A program made the position numbers and the translations under genes. Shown piece by piece: positions 1 to 8,878 of a stretch of DNA of 64,000 nt. How positions within the stretch are numbered: the first letter of the stretch is position 1; the number at the start of each line of letters is the position of its first letter. The stretch is from NCBI RefSeq assembly GCF_017094465.1, contig NZ_CP064791.1, forward strand, positions 2,480,001-2,544,000, written 5' to 3'. This DNA is from Halapricum desulfuricans (GTDB taxonomy: Archaea; Halobacteriota; Halobacteria; Halobacteriales; Haloarculaceae). Under the pieces are notes generated by a model, which searched no databases, had not been told where the DNA came from, and saw only the letters and a list, made by a program, of their open reading frames with translations.

Positions 1-47
1 TGTGAAAATATCGCACAGTGATGTGTGTGGAGGTCGAACGTTCGCCC

Positions 48-374
48 ATGAGAGAACCGATCATGGACGAGTGTCTCCAGTTGCTCGCTGACGGTCGACG
101 GCGTCGGGTGATCCGGAGTCTACAGGTAGAGGGTGAGACGACAGTCGAAGACCTCACGATGCGGCTACTCGCCGATGGTCCCGAGAATTCCCGTGAGAAG
201 ATCCACACCGAACTCCATCACACGCACTTGCCGAAGCTCCAGTCCTACGGGATCGCCGAGTACGACCGCGACAGTGGGACCGTGCAGTATCAGTCCCACG
301 ACGGGCTCGAGCAGGTCCTGGATTCGCTCCCGGAGCAGACGATCGTTCCGCCCGCTACGGCTGGAAACAAGTAG
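48..374 (+). CDS. DUF7344-type winged-helix regulator
   Basis: Small acidic protein of about 108 residues, read as a DNA-binding regulator. It shows the pattern of the haloarchaeal DUF7344 family: an N-terminal LADGRRRRVIRSL helix (family form L-N-RRR-VL-L) and then HTHLPKLQSYGIAEYD, the usual end of the winged helix. It has no membrane segment, unlike its relatives at 3869 and 24781. In-frame starts are GTG 18, ATG 21, ATG 48 and ATG 63. I chose 48 because the family motif begins soon after it and a GGAGG lies at 29-33, but the start is uncertain. It is one of four such proteins in the first 25 kb, which suggests local control of surface-glycan genes (inference). Confidence 0.75.
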   Translation: MREPIMDECLQLLADGRRRRVIRSLQVEGETTVEDLTMRLLADGPENSREKIHTELHHTHLPKLQSYGIAEYDRDSGTVQYQSHDGLEQVLDSLPEQTIVPPATAGNK

Positions 375-377
375 GGC

Positions 378-1193
378 TCACGCCGACGAGTCGGTTCCGT
401 CGTCGTCAGTTCGATCGAGTTGCCAGGTGAATATCGCTTTCAGGACGACGACCAGGCTGTTCGTCTCACCCTTGCCCCAGATCGCGGTTTCCGACCGTGG
501 GTCGGACGGGGCCGCGTCGTCGCCGTTGACCAGGACACTCACGAGCGTCCGCTCTCTGTCGATCATCAGCAGTCGGCCGGCGGGCGTATCCGACCAGTCC
601 CACAGAGACTCGAAGGTCTCGACGTCCGGGACTTCCGCCTGGATGCGATCCCGGACTGGAGTCGAGACGCCCGCGAGGTTGACCGTGACGCCGCGCGCGC
701 TCGCGTCCTGCAATCCTTCGAGCAGGTCATCAGTCAGGAGGTCCGCGACGGTCATGTAAACGATCTCGTCTTCGGCACTGGCGAGAAACTCCACGATCCG
801 CTGGGTGACCGCTCGCTGGCCCTCGACCGTCCAGACGCCTCGCTGTTCGTCCTGTCGGGTTTCCGGTTCGAGTTCACTCAGTGCCGTCCGGAGCAGATCC
901 GTACGATGCTGGAGTTCGCGCTCGAAGGTTCGAGTCGCGGTTTCCGCCGAGATGGCCCAGAATTCCCTGGGCGAGGACTGCCGGACGTCGACGAGGCCCC
1001 GGCTGTGTAGTTCATCGATCGCGTCGTAGACCCGCGTGCGCGGGACATCCGACACTCGGCTCACGTCCCTTGCCGTTCCCGTACCGAGACTCGAGAGCGC
1101 GACGAACGTCTGCGCTGCGTACGCGCTCAACCCGAACTGTTCGAGTTGCTCGATGGCGGCCGTCTGTGGGTCCGCTGTTGGATCGGGTGTCAT
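378..1193 (-). CDS. TrmB family transcriptional regulator
   Basis: 271-residue TrmB-type regulator. The N-terminal winged helix (about residues 10-75) carries the TrmB signature DVPRTRVYDAIDELHSRGLV. The C-terminal half resembles the effector/PLD-like domain seen in haloarchaeal TrmB proteins, ending with a TAIWGKGETNSLVVVLKAIF segment. TrmB proteins typically sense sugars and act at promoters. ATG 1193 begins just before the conserved QLEQFGLSAYAAQTFVAL helix; longer upstream readings are cysteine/serine-rich and not haloarchaeal in composition. It is divergent from a paralogous TrmB at 1563, and the 370-bp gap between them holds a perfect palindrome at 1290-1309. It converges on the gene ending at 374. 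Confidence 0.88.
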   Translation of the reverse strand: MTPDPTADPQTAAIEQLEQFGLSAYAAQTFVALSSLGTGTARDVSRVSDVPRTRVYDAIDELHSRGLVDVRQSSPREFWAISAETATRTFERELQHRTDLLRTALSELEPETRQDEQRGVWTVEGQRAVTQRIVEFLASAEDEIVYMTVADLLTDDLLEGLQDASARGVTVNLAGVSTPVRDRIQAEVPDVETFESLWDWSDTPAGRLLMIDRERTLVSVLVNGDDAAPSDPRSETAIWGKGETNSLVVVLKAIFTWQLDRTDDDGTDSSA

Positions 1194-1289
1194 CACTCGG
1201 GAGTAGTATGTACCCAGCCGGGTGGACCGGCTGGGTGACACGCAGCAGCAAGGTGGTTGGGACACAGCACTGGACTGCGTGCCAGTTGC

Positions 1290-1309
1290 ACGGTACGGAA
1301 CCGTACCGT
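1290..1309. promoter_or_regulatory. Perfect 9+2+9 palindrome, probable operator
   Basis: ACGGTACGG, spacer AA, then CCGTACCGT form a perfect inverted repeat. It lies about 100 bp upstream of the minus-strand TrmB start (1193) and is followed directly by a TATA-like TATATCTC. A dyad of this size between two divergent TrmB genes is most simply an operator for one or both proteins. The regulator is inferred. The motif differs from the published TACT-N-AGTA TrmB site. Confidence 0.6.
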
Positions 1310-1406
1310 ATATCTCTTTTGTGATTAACTGAGTTACGTGATTCCACATCTACAGTTCGGGGCGCAGCCGGACCTATTCCGGACCCGAAAAGTGTGACTC
1401 GAATAC

Positions 1407-1493
1407 TCACAAATAGTTCGGCACCGTCGAATTGCGGGGCATAACAGCCGACAAACCCCAGCAGCCTGTCCGTCCAGTCACAAATAGAGTGAC
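1407..1493. repeat. Direct repeat TCACAAATAG in TrmB intergenic region
   Basis: TCACAAATAG occurs at 1407-1416 and again at 1478-1487. The second copy sits inside a GTCAC-N7-GTGAC dyad (1477-1493), about 75 bp before the plus-strand TrmB start at 1563. These are possible secondary binding sites; nothing in the sequence proves a function. Confidence 0.35.
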
Positions 1494-1562
1494 AATACAT
1501 ATCCGTTGTGGACGCGTACCAGTATACAAGGCCCGGGACAACTCCCGGGCGGTTGGGACACA

Positions 1563-2366
1563 ATGAGCACGAAGGAAAACCTGGAGGAAGCGATCGAACT
1601 CCTCCAACAACTCGGCTTGAAAGAGTACGAAGCGAGGTGTTTCGTCGGACTGTCGCGCCTGGAGACGGGCACGGCCAAACAACTCAGCGAGATGACCGAG
1701 GTGCCGCGCACGCGGGTCTACGACGCGATCCGGGTGCTAGAGGCACAGGGACTGGTCGAGATCCACCATTCGAGCCCACAGCGGTTTCGGGCAGTCTCGA
1801 TCTCGGAGGCCACCGAGACGCTCCGTGATCAGTACGAGGCCCGCGTCGAGCGGTTGCAGAACTCCCTCGATACGATCGAAGTGGTCGAGCAGGACGACGA
1901 ATCGCCCGTCCAGCAGGTGTGGTCGATGGTCGGTCAGGAGGCCATCGAGAACCGGACGAACGGACTCATAACCGATGCGAACGACGAGGTCGTGCTGGTA
2001 CTCGGCGACCAGTCGCTGCTGACCCCAGCACTCGTCGACACGCTCAACGCGGTTGAGGACGACATCGAGTTGATCGTCGGCGCGTTGAGCGAGCCGCTCC
2101 AGGAGCAGATCCGGGACGCCGTACCGAACGCGACGACGTTCGTCTCCGGGCTGGAGTGGCTGCAGGGAGGGAACGATACCCAGGACGAGACCGCTATCGG
2201 CCGGCTGCTCATGGTCGACCGGTCGACGCTTCTCGTGAGTTCGATCATGCCCGAGAGCAAGGAAGAACGGGCCATTTTCGGTGAGGGGTTCGGGAACGGA
2301 CTCGTCGTGATCTCACGGCGACTCATGGCGCAGGGCCTGCTACAGAACCGCGATCCCAAACACTGA
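1563..2366 (+). CDS. TrmB family transcriptional regulator
   Basis: 267-residue paralogue of the divergent TrmB at 378-1193. Shared motifs are PRTRVYDAI, GLVEIHHSSPQRFRAVS and the C-terminal ERAIFGEGFGNGLVVISRRL. The winged helix covers about residues 8-75, a short coiled-coil-like linker (YEARVERLQNSLDTIE) follows, and then an alpha/beta effector domain. ATG 1563 begins the acidic N-terminus directly before the first TrmB helix. Effector unknown; sugars are usual for the family. The next gene, at 2768, is convergent. Confidence 0.88.
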   Translation: MSTKENLEEAIELLQQLGLKEYEARCFVGLSRLETGTAKQLSEMTEVPRTRVYDAIRVLEAQGLVEIHHSSPQRFRAVSISEATETLRDQYEARVERLQNSLDTIEVVEQDDESPVQQVWSMVGQEAIENRTNGLITDANDEVVLVLGDQSLLTPALVDTLNAVEDDIELIVGALSEPLQEQIRDAVPNATTFVSGLEWLQGGNDTQDETAIGRLLMVDRSTLLVSSIMPESKEERAIFGEGFGNGLVVISRRLMAQGLLQNRDPKH

Positions 2367-2767
2367 CAGCAACCGCTGTGAAGGATCTGCGTCCACGGCC
2401 GGGCGACAGATCTCGCGAGAGCGGTGTCTCGGTCGGCACGAAACGGAAGGAATGTCGGATATGGTGGGTGTGGGAGCTACGTCGACGGTTCCTTCCGGTT
2501 GGAACGCAACCGATCAGGCCGGTCGTGGGTCCGCGCCAGGATTGGGCACGAATATACCCGTCTGAGGTGGGGGCGATCGATCGGGGGGATCTATCACAGT
2601 GATCGGAAACCGATCACGATCAGCGGGTGACCGATCCCGGCACAGCCAGCCGACCTGACAATATCTTCGGTCGGAATCGGGTTGTACGTTAGCATTGGAT
2701 ATCCACACCCAACGAGGCACACGACAGAACAGCGACAATCGATTCGGTGCCCGGCCGATGGTGGAAA
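2367..2767. other. Intergenic gap between convergent regulators
   Basis: About 400 bp with no convincing gene. Possible readings here are short, basic and tryptophan/arginine-rich, unlike haloarchaeal proteins. The notable structure is the perfect dyad at 2599-2617. Confidence 0.6.
2599..2617. repeat. Perfect 8+3+8 inverted repeat
   Basis: GTGATCGG, spacer AAA, then CCGATCAC. It lies in the gap between the plus-strand TrmB gene and the minus-strand HTH_10 gene, so it could be a bidirectional terminator hairpin or a protein site. There is no T-rich tract next to it. Confidence 0.5.
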
Positions 2768-3448
2768 CTAGCGCTGTTTCGGTGGTGCCTGCTTGTGTTC
2801 CTCGGACTGGTAGGGCAAGAGCAGTTGCTGTGAGAGCTTTTTGGTGGCTCGACGGATCCGGGCCGAGACCGCCTGATCGGAGATGTCCAGTTCCGCCGCC
2901 AGTTCCACGAGCGTCGTCTTTCGCGGCACGTCGAAATACCCCTTTTCGAGGGCGAGCTGGACGGTCCGGCGCTGGGATTTCGTGAGCTTCTCCTCCAGCG
3001 GGTCCGAGACGCTCTTGGTGGTGACTTTGTCGACGGAGATCGAGATCTCCCGGTCGGCACACTTCTTCTGGAAGGCGGAGACGGTTTCCTGGTCGGCAAA
3101 CCGGAGTTCAAACTCCCAGGCGCTGGCTGTGCCGCCAGCCCGGAGCACGACCAGGTCGGTGGTCCGGAGACAGCACAGGAACCCGTCCGTGTCGTCACAC
3201 CAGGCGACGTCGTACAGTGCCCGATCGTCCTCCTGGTGAACCATCTCCAGATCCTCGACGGCCGGATTCCGCTGGAGGAGCTGACAGAACAGCGTGTGAT
3301 CGTCCGTCGAGACCCACATGTACGGAAACAGCCGGCCGCCGGTCGGTACCACTCGATCGAACGTCACGTACACGTCCTCGATCGGCGCGAGCGACGTGCC
3401 GAGTTCGAACGCATCGCCGGGGACAGTGATCTCGGTAACGATCCCCAT
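2768..3448 (-). CDS. HTH_10 (bacterio-opsin-activator-type) regulator
   Basis: 226-residue regulator. Residues about 155-206 form the HTH_10 domain of haloarchaeal Bat-like proteins: a KLTKSQRRTVQLALEKGYFD start, a VPRKTTLVELAAELDIS middle, then SDQAVSARIRRATKKL. The N-terminal 150 residues are an alpha/beta sensor-like region (FDRVVPTGGRLFPYMWVSTD) typical of this group. ATG 3448 begins the characteristic MGIVTEITVPGDAFELG, which matches the common N-terminus of the family. Target genes are not evident. Confidence 0.88.
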   Translation of the reverse strand: MGIVTEITVPGDAFELGTSLAPIEDVYVTFDRVVPTGGRLFPYMWVSTDDHTLFCQLLQRNPAVEDLEMVHQEDDRALYDVAWCDDTDGFLCCLRTTDLVVLRAGGTASAWEFELRFADQETVSAFQKKCADREISISVDKVTTKSVSDPLEEKLTKSQRRTVQLALEKGYFDVPRKTTLVELAAELDISDQAVSARIRRATKKLSQQLLLPYQSEEHKQAPPKQR

Positions 3449-3761
3449 TGATCAACTCGCCTGTCCCGGGCTGTCGATCACCGGTCCGATCCTGGGCTGG
3501 CAGTGGCGGCCGTATCGTTTCGACAGGGTGCGACCCCCCATATCGTCGCACACCCGTCTAAACGGATGATCGCCTATCCGAGTACGCTGCTGTGTCCCAC
3601 ACATGCTGTCATACACACACTCCGGATTTACTTAAAAGGTAGCTATTGTCGCATAACCAGTCACAGGTAAACGAATCTATGTGCGAGTATGCTGCTTCTA
3701 GTGGCCGACACCTGAAGGAAGTCGGAACGTACTTATACGGCTTCCAGTCCAAGTGGGGGTG
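3449..3761. other. Intergenic region with divergent promoters
   Basis: Holds the upstream region of the HTH_10 gene (minus) and of the small gene at 3762 (plus). The 3595-3700 stretch is AT-rich. TTATAC at 3733-3738 is centred 27 bp before ATG 3762, which suits a leaderless transcript. No other feature seen. Confidence 0.5.
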
Positions 3762-3872
3762 ATGACGAAACACCTCTCGAAAGAAGACAAGGAACTGATT
3801 CGGAAGTTCGCGAACAGACCGCGGTACAAGCGGAGTCCGGAAGAACTGGTTCCCGTCGAGGACGAGGACTAG
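3762..3872 (+). CDS. 36-residue charged small protein
   Basis: Translation starts MTKHLSKEDKELIRKFANR and ends EELVPVEDED. It is highly charged and predicted helical. Support comes from a TATA box at 3733-3738 centred 27 bp upstream, a purine-rich GGGGGTG just before the ATG, and charged composition typical of haloarchaeal proteins rather than of shadow frames. The stop codon overlaps that of the convergent gene at 3869 (shared CTAG), so the two mRNAs overlap. Function unknown. Confidence 0.6.
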   Translation: MTKHLSKEDKELIRKFANRPRYKRSPEELVPVEDED

Positions 3873-4411
3873 TGCTCACTGCTCCTGGACACCCCCTGTG
3901 ACTCACGGCGCCGCACGAGGAAGTACTGGACAGTGAGGACACCGAACGCGAAGAGAATCGTGAGACCGACGATCGTCGGTGTGAGTGCAGCAAAGACGGG
4001 AAGCTCGAGGACTGTCGCGGTGAAGACGACGGTGCCGGCCACGACCAGAGCCAGATAATAGCGGTGCCACTGGTCGGACCGGTCTTCGTCGTCCTGTAGG
4101 TAGGTCGTGACATCGTCCGCATGGCCAGTCAGCGTGATCAGCCCGCTCTCGCTATCGTAGTCGACGACCCCTTCGGCTTCGAGTTTGGGAATATGTGTCT
4201 GGTACAGAGAGACGTACACACGTTTTTGCTGTTTCTTCGAGACCTCTTCGGCGGCGATCTCGTTCTCCCAGGCGGCGAGCTGGCGTGCGAGTTCCTGAAG
4301 CTTCTCTCCCTCGGGCTGGTCCGAGAGGTAATGCAGGGCATACCGACGACGCTGGTTGCTCAGGATATCGAACGCCTGGTCGGGCGAGAGCATATCTTTT
4401 TCTTCTGACAT
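3869..4411 (-). CDS. DUF7344 winged-helix protein with two membrane helices
   Basis: 180 residues. The N-terminal half is a DUF7344 winged helix: AFDILSNQRRRYALHYLSD, then YVSLYQTHIPKLEAEGVVDY. The C-terminal part has two hydrophobic segments (about 119-137 and 140-160), so the DNA-binding domain is tethered to the membrane. It has the same architecture as the protein at 24781-25419. DUF7344 proteins are presumed regulators. It sits just upstream of, and divergent from, the glycan operon starting at 4866, so it is a candidate controller (inference). Confidence 0.85.
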   Translation of the reverse strand: MSEEKDMLSPDQAFDILSNQRRRYALHYLSDQPEGEKLQELARQLAAWENEIAAEEVSKKQQKRVYVSLYQTHIPKLEAEGVVDYDSESGLITLTGHADDVTTYLQDDEDRSDQWHRYYLALVVAGTVVFTATVLELPVFAALTPTIVGLTILFAFGVLTVQYFLVRRRESQGVSRSSEH

Positions 4412-4865
4412 TATATCGGTGCTGTCTTGACCGCGTATACTCGTCCGAGCGATCAGACCTGCCGAAGAAGAGACAACGTATCCACTTTGTTACGACGTGA
4501 CTATGGTCACCAGCGGAGCGTAGTATTCACCTACTGTGGAGCGATACAGCCGCCTACCAATACGCGTAGATCGTCTCTCGGGAGTCCATTTATCGTGGTT
4601 GGTATGCGTCTTTTTCGGGTTTGACCGCACGACAGCGAAGCGGTGAGTGCCGAGAGCGAACGGCGTGACCGCTTCCGACGTGTGGTCGTCTCGGCAGGTC
4701 GGTATCGCAACCACGGCCACGCGGCTCACGGGAGAATATCGGACCGATGTCCTGCGATAGTACGAACCTGTGGTCCCCGCAAAGCACTCAATAACAAAGC
4801 GGCAATCGACCCGAGTCATGGCGTAAGCGCTGGCCACCCGTGAAACCGGTCAGCGAGGACCCGCA
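4412..4865. other. Intergenic region before the glycan operon
   Basis: About 450 bp, no gene supported. It carries promoters for the divergent flanking genes and a double-hairpin element at 4624-4669. Otherwise nothing recognisable. Confidence 0.5.
4624..4669. repeat. Double-hairpin (REP-like) element
   Basis: ACCGC (4624-4628) pairs with GCGGT (4640-4644), and GCCG (4649-4652) pairs with CGGC (4661-4664). GCGAA occurs beside both arms and GTGA/GTGACC follow each hairpin. The layout resembles the double hairpins around the tnpB element near 53.8 and 55.1 kb. Weak evidence by itself. Confidence 0.35.
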
Positions 4866-5450
4866 ATGGAATACGTCACACTCGGTATCGACTGTACAGT
4901 AGACGAGAATGCGACGCTCGGCCACTCCAACGGCAGCGACACGGATCAGACGCAGATCGGCAACGACGCGACGATCCGGTCGGGAACGGTGATCTACGAC
5001 GACGTCGAGATCGGTAACTCCTTCTCGACCGGTCACAACGTGCTGGTCCGGGAAGACACGACGATCGGCGACGACGTCCTGCTCGGGACGAATACCGTCG
5101 TCGACGGGGCCTGCACGATCGGTTCGTCGGTGAGCTGCCAGACGAACGTCTACGTTCCCCGGCAGACGACGATCGGCGATTCTGTCTTTCTCGGGCCGAG
5201 CGCGGTCCTGACCAACGACGAGTACCCGGTCCGCGTCGAGCAGGATCTGGAAGGCCCGACGCTGGAAGACGACGTCTCCATCGGCGCAAACGCGACGATC
5301 CTCCCCGGCGTGACCGTCGGCCGCGGATCGTTCGTCGCCGCCGGGAGCATCGTCACCGAGGATGTCCCACCGGAGACGCTGGCCGTGGGCACGCCCGCGC
5401 GACACGAACCGCTGCCGGACCCGCTCGAAGGGGGGAACACGATCGCATGA
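4866..5450 (+). CDS. UDP-sugar N-acetyltransferase, hexapeptide type (WbpD-like)
   Basis: 194 residues built of left-handed beta-helix hexapeptide repeats, for example [31 protein letters not shown] and [18 protein letters not shown]-like turns, ending in GTPARHEP. The length and the [20 protein letters not shown] segment fit WbpD/PglD-type acetyl-CoA transferases that acetylate an amino group on a UDP-sugar. It is first in a seven-gene operon and overlaps the aminotransferase gene by 4 bp (ATGA). With the next four pathway genes it completes the Wbp pathway, where WbpD makes the 3-acetamido group. ATG 4866 begins just before the first repeat. Confidence 0.88.
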   Translation: MEYVTLGIDCTVDENATLGHSNGSDTDQTQIGNDATIRSGTVIYDDVEIGNSFSTGHNVLVREDTTIGDDVLLGTNTVVDGACTIGSSVSCQTNVYVPRQTTIGDSVFLGPSAVLTNDEYPVRVEQDLEGPTLEDDVSIGANATILPGVTVGRGSFVAAGSIVTEDVPPETLAVGTPARHEPLPDPLEGGNTIA

Positions 5451-6544
5451 TCTCGCTTGCAGCCCCGGACATCGGCGAGCCGGAGTTCGAGAGCGTCGAA
5501 GACGTAATCAAAGAGGGTCGACTCGTCGCCGGAGAAGAGGTCGAACAGTTCGAGGCGTCGTTCGCGGAGTACGTCGGTGCCGAGCACGGCGTCGCGACCG
5601 TCAACGGGACCGCGGCGCTGCACACCGCTCTGGAAGCGCTCGGTATCGGCGAGGGCGACAGCGTCGTCACGACACCGTTTTCGTTCATCGCGACCGCGAA
5701 CGCGATCCGGTTTGCCAACGCCGAGCCGGTGTTCGCCGATATCGATCCCGAGACTCTCAATCTCGACCCCGACAGCGCCGAGGCGGCCGTCCGCGAACAC
5801 GACGCCGACGCGATACTCGTCGTCCACCTCTACGGCCAGCCGGCGCGGATGGAGCGGTTCCGCGAGATCGCCGACGCCCACGACCTGGCGCTGATCGAGG
5901 ACGCCGCCCAGGCCCACGGCGCGACCATCGACGGCGAACACGTCGGCACGATCGGGGACGCCGGCTGTTTCTCGTTTTACCCGACCAAGAACATGACGAC
6001 CGGCGAGGGTGGGATGGTCGTCACCGACGACGAGGCCGTCGCTCGTCGAGCCGACCAGTTCATCAATCACGGGCGCACGGGCTCGTACACGCACGCGACG
6101 CTGGGACACAACTACCGGATGACCAACATCGCCGGCGCGATCGGTCTCACCCAGCTGCAGAAACTCCCGTACTACGTCGACCAGCGCCGCCGCAACGCCC
6201 AGCGCCTGCTCGAGGAACTGGACGGCGACAGGTTCGAGTTACCCGAACCTCGCCCTGGAACCGAGCACGCCTACCATCAGTTCACCGTCCAGTACCCCCA
6301 GCGCAACGCGCTGAAACTCGACCTCGAGGAGCGCGACATCGGAACCGGCGTCTACTACCCGACGACGATCCACAAGCAGGGGGCTTACGCCGGCGAGGAG
6401 GCCACCACTCCGGTCGCCGAGCGAGCCACGGATCAGGTGCTCTCGCTGCCGGTCCATCCGGGGCTCACGGACGAGGACATCACCGCTATCGTCGAGGCAG
6501 TCGAGAGACACCTCACTCGCGCCTGGGAGGCGATCGGCGAATGA
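5447..6544 (+). CDS. DegT/DnrJ/EryC1/StrS aminotransferase (WbpE-like)
   Basis: 365-residue PLP-dependent sugar aminotransferase. K181 in [15 protein letters not shown] is the Schiff-base lysine. The EDAAQAHGA motif around D152 binds the PLP ring nitrogen, and NGTAALH around 53-59 is the phosphate-binding area. In the Wbp pathway this enzyme transfers an amino group to the 3-keto intermediate made by the oxidoreductase encoded just downstream. Start overlaps the preceding stop (ATGA), and its stop overlaps the next ATG, so translation is coupled. Confidence 0.93.
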   Translation: MISLAAPDIGEPEFESVEDVIKEGRLVAGEEVEQFEASFAEYVGAEHGVATVNGTAALHTALEALGIGEGDSVVTTPFSFIATANAIRFANAEPVFADIDPETLNLDPDSAEAAVREHDADAILVVHLYGQPARMERFREIADAHDLALIEDAAQAHGATIDGEHVGTIGDAGCFSFYPTKNMTTGEGGMVVTDDEAVARRADQFINHGRTGSYTHATLGHNYRMTNIAGAIGLTQLQKLPYYVDQRRRNAQRLLEELDGDRFELPEPRPGTEHAYHQFTVQYPQRNALKLDLEERDIGTGVYYPTTIHKQGAYAGEEATTPVAERATDQVLSLPVHPGLTDEDITAIVEAVERHLTRAWEAIGE

Positions 6545-7521
6545 CCGACGAAACCCTCGCCGCCGGCGTCTACGGCGTCGGACAGATGGGTAGCCATCAC
6601 GCCCGCGTCTACGAGGAGCTCCCGAACGTCGATCTGGTGGGCGTCTATGACAGCGACCCGGAACGGGCGTCGTCGGTCGCCGCCGACCACGGGACGAGTC
6701 CCCGCGACCCCGAGGACCTCTTCGAGAGGGTCGACATCCTCTCGATCGCGGTCCCGACGGCGTATCACTACGATATCGCCAGCCGGGCGATCGACCGCGG
6801 CGTCCACGTGCTCGTCGAGAAACCGTTCGTCGAGACCGACGGACAGGCCGAGACGCTGATCGAGCAGGCCGAGGACAACGGCGTGGTGCTGCAGGTCGGG
6901 CACATCGAGCGGTTCAACCCCGCCGTCAGGACCCTCCAGGACGTCGTGGCCGACCTGGACGTGATCGCCGTCGACGCCCGCCGGCTCGGACCGCCACTGG
7001 ACCGGGACATGGGCACCAGCGTGGCGCTCGATCTCATGCTGCACGACCTGGACGTGGTTCTGGACGTGCTGGACGTTCCGGTCCGAAGCGTGACGGCCGA
7101 CGGGACCGAGGACGGTCAGTACGTCACCGCCTCGGTGACCTTCGAGGACGGTGTCATCGGGACGTTCACGGCCAGTCGACTCACCCAGCAGAAGATCCGG
7201 AAACTCTCGATCACCGCCCGCAGTTGTAAGGTCGATGTCGACTACATCGATCGCTCGGTCCACATCTACCGCAAGTCCTACCCCGAGTTCGTCGAGGAGC
7301 AGGGGTCGGTCCGGTATCGATACGAGAACCTGATCGAGCAGCCGATGGTCGGGAACGGCGAACCGCTGAAAAACCAGCTCGAATCGTTCACGGCCGCCGT
7401 CCGATCCGGCGAGGAACCGATCGTGACGGGCGAAGACGGACGGCGGGCACTGGCGCTGGCCAACCGTATCGATGCGCTGGCCGCGGACGAATCGGAGGTG
7501 GCACCAAATGTCACGATCTGA
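6541..7521 (+). CDS. Gfo/Idh/MocA oxidoreductase (WbpB-like)
   Basis: 326 residues. Rossmann motif GVYGVGQMGSHHARVY at 9-24 and the family EKPFVE motif with K94. The C-terminal beta-sheet domain has GHIERFNPA and a conserved LDLMLHDLDVVL segment. In the WbpB role it oxidises C3 of a UDP-GlcNAcA-type sugar using NAD. The neighbouring aminotransferase and 6-dehydrogenase support this role over a generic sugar dehydrogenase. ATG 6541 overlaps the preceding stop by 4 bp. The frame stays open far upstream, but that extension is arginine-rich and shadows the aminotransferase gene. Confidence 0.92.
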   Translation: MTDETLAAGVYGVGQMGSHHARVYEELPNVDLVGVYDSDPERASSVAADHGTSPRDPEDLFERVDILSIAVPTAYHYDIASRAIDRGVHVLVEKPFVETDGQAETLIEQAEDNGVVLQVGHIERFNPAVRTLQDVVADLDVIAVDARRLGPPLDRDMGTSVALDLMLHDLDVVLDVLDVPVRSVTADGTEDGQYVTASVTFEDGVIGTFTASRLTQQKIRKLSITARSCKVDVDYIDRSVHIYRKSYPEFVEEQGSVRYRYENLIEQPMVGNGEPLKNQLESFTAAVRSGEEPIVTGEDGRRALALANRIDALAADESEVAPNVTI

Positions 7522-8878
7522 ACAGTCACTGGAGCGGTTGTACGGTTCGGGAGCGACGCCGGACGAACAGCGGCGTGCGTTCACCGACGGACAGGTACCG
7601 GTCGCCGTGTACGGACTCGGAAAGATGGGGCTGCCGCTCGCGGCCGTCTACGCGTCCGTCTCTGGAAACGTCACCGGCGTCGACATCAGCGAGTCGGTCG
7701 TCGGGACGATCAACGACGGTCGCTCGCCCGTCGAGAACGAACCCGGGCTGGAGGCGGAGATCGAGCGAAACGTCTCCAGTGGAGCGCTGTCAGCCACCAC
7801 CGATGTCGAGGAAGCCGCCGCCGGTGCGAGCATCCACGTGTTGATCGTCCCCACCCTGCTCGACGATCAGGACGTGCCGGATCTGTCGACGCTGACGGCC
7901 CTTATCCGAGACATCGGCATGCATCTCGATCCCGGCGACATCGTCGTCGTCGAGTCGACGGTGCCGCCCGGGACCTGCGCGGAGACGCTGTGGCCGATCC
8001 TCCGCCGGACCGTCCCCGATCCCGAGAGCGTCGGGCTGGCGTTCTGTCCCGAGCGGACGATGAGCGGACGCGCGTTGCAGGACATCCGCGGGGCCTACCC
8101 GAAGATCGTCGGCGGGATCGACGACGAGAGCACGCGCGTCGCGAAACTCGTCTACGGGGAGATCACGACCAACGACGTCCACGCCGCCCCGGACGCCCGG
8201 ACTGCCGAGTGTGTGAAAGTGTTCGAGGGGATCTACCGCGACACCAACATCGCCCTGGCGAACGAACTCGCCATGGTCGCCCCCGAACTCGGCGTGGACG
8301 TCCCCGAGGCGATCGAACTCGCCAACACCCAGCCGTTCTGTGACATCCACAGGCCGGGTATCGGCGTCGGCGGTCACTGCATTCCGGTGTACCCCTACTT
8401 CCTGCTGGACAGCATCGAGACCTCGGCACCGATCGTGCGCATGGCCCGCCAGATCAACGACAGCATGCCGCTGTACGCGATCGAGCAACTCCGGGAGGCC
8501 ATGGACGGGTCGGATCACCCGCTGTTCGGCGCGAACGTCGCCGTCCTCGGAGTGACCTACCGGCCGGACGTCGACGAGATCCGGTACTCGCCGGCGTTCT
8601 CCGTCGTCCGGGATCTGAACCAGCTGGGCGCGAACGTCTACCTCGTCGATCCAGTCTGTTCGGACCTCTCCCCGTTCGAGGGAACGCCGGTAGCCGTCGA
8701 GCGACTGCACAGACTGGATCTCGACGCCGCCGTCCTCGTCACTGATCACAGCGCGTTCGACCGCATCCGGTGGGACCGGATGGACCCCATGGTCGTCGTC
8801 GACGGTCGGCAGGCGCTGACCCTCTCGGGTTCGGGTCACACCGTCCGAACGATCGGCGACGGCCGCGGGGTGGAGTGA
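7508..8878 (+). CDS. UDP-N-acetylhexosamine 6-dehydrogenase (WbpA/WecC-like)
   Basis: 456-residue nucleotide-sugar dehydrogenase. NAD-binding VAVYGLGKMGLPLAAVYAS at 32-50. The catalytic cysteine is C291 in GVGGHCIPVYPYF. CPERTMSGRA near 180 and a C-terminal UDP-binding domain (VLGVTYRPDVDEIRYSPA) are present. It oxidises C6 of UDP-GlcNAc or UDP-ManNAc to the uronic acid. Next to WbpB/E/D/I-like genes the expected substrate is UDP-GlcNAc. ATG 7508 overlaps the end of the preceding gene, and its stop shares a base with the next ATG. Confidence 0.93.
   Translation: MSRSEQSLERLYGSGATPDEQRRAFTDGQVPVAVYGLGKMGLPLAAVYASVSGNVTGVDISESVVGTINDGRSPVENEPGLEAEIERNVSSGALSATTDVEEAAAGASIHVLIVPTLLDDQDVPDLSTLTALIRDIGMHLDPGDIVVVESTVPPGTCAETLWPILRRTVPDPESVGLAFCPERTMSGRALQDIRGAYPKIVGGIDDESTRVAKLVYGEITTNDVHAAPDARTAECVKVFEGIYRDTNIALANELAMVAPELGVDVPEAIELANTQPFCDIHRPGIGVGGHCIPVYPYFLLDSIETSAPIVRMARQINDSMPLYAIEQLREAMDGSDHPLFGANVAVLGVTYRPDVDEIRYSPAFSVVRDLNQLGANVYLVDPVCSDLSPFEGTPVAVERLHRLDLDAAVLVTDHSAFDRIRWDRMDPMVVVDGRQALTLSGSGHTVRTIGDGRGVE

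Noticed and set aside
5362-6540. Long upstream extension of the oxidoreductase frame
   Set aside because: Arginine-rich shadow of the aminotransferase gene; the true protein starts at ATG 6541 with its Rossmann motif.
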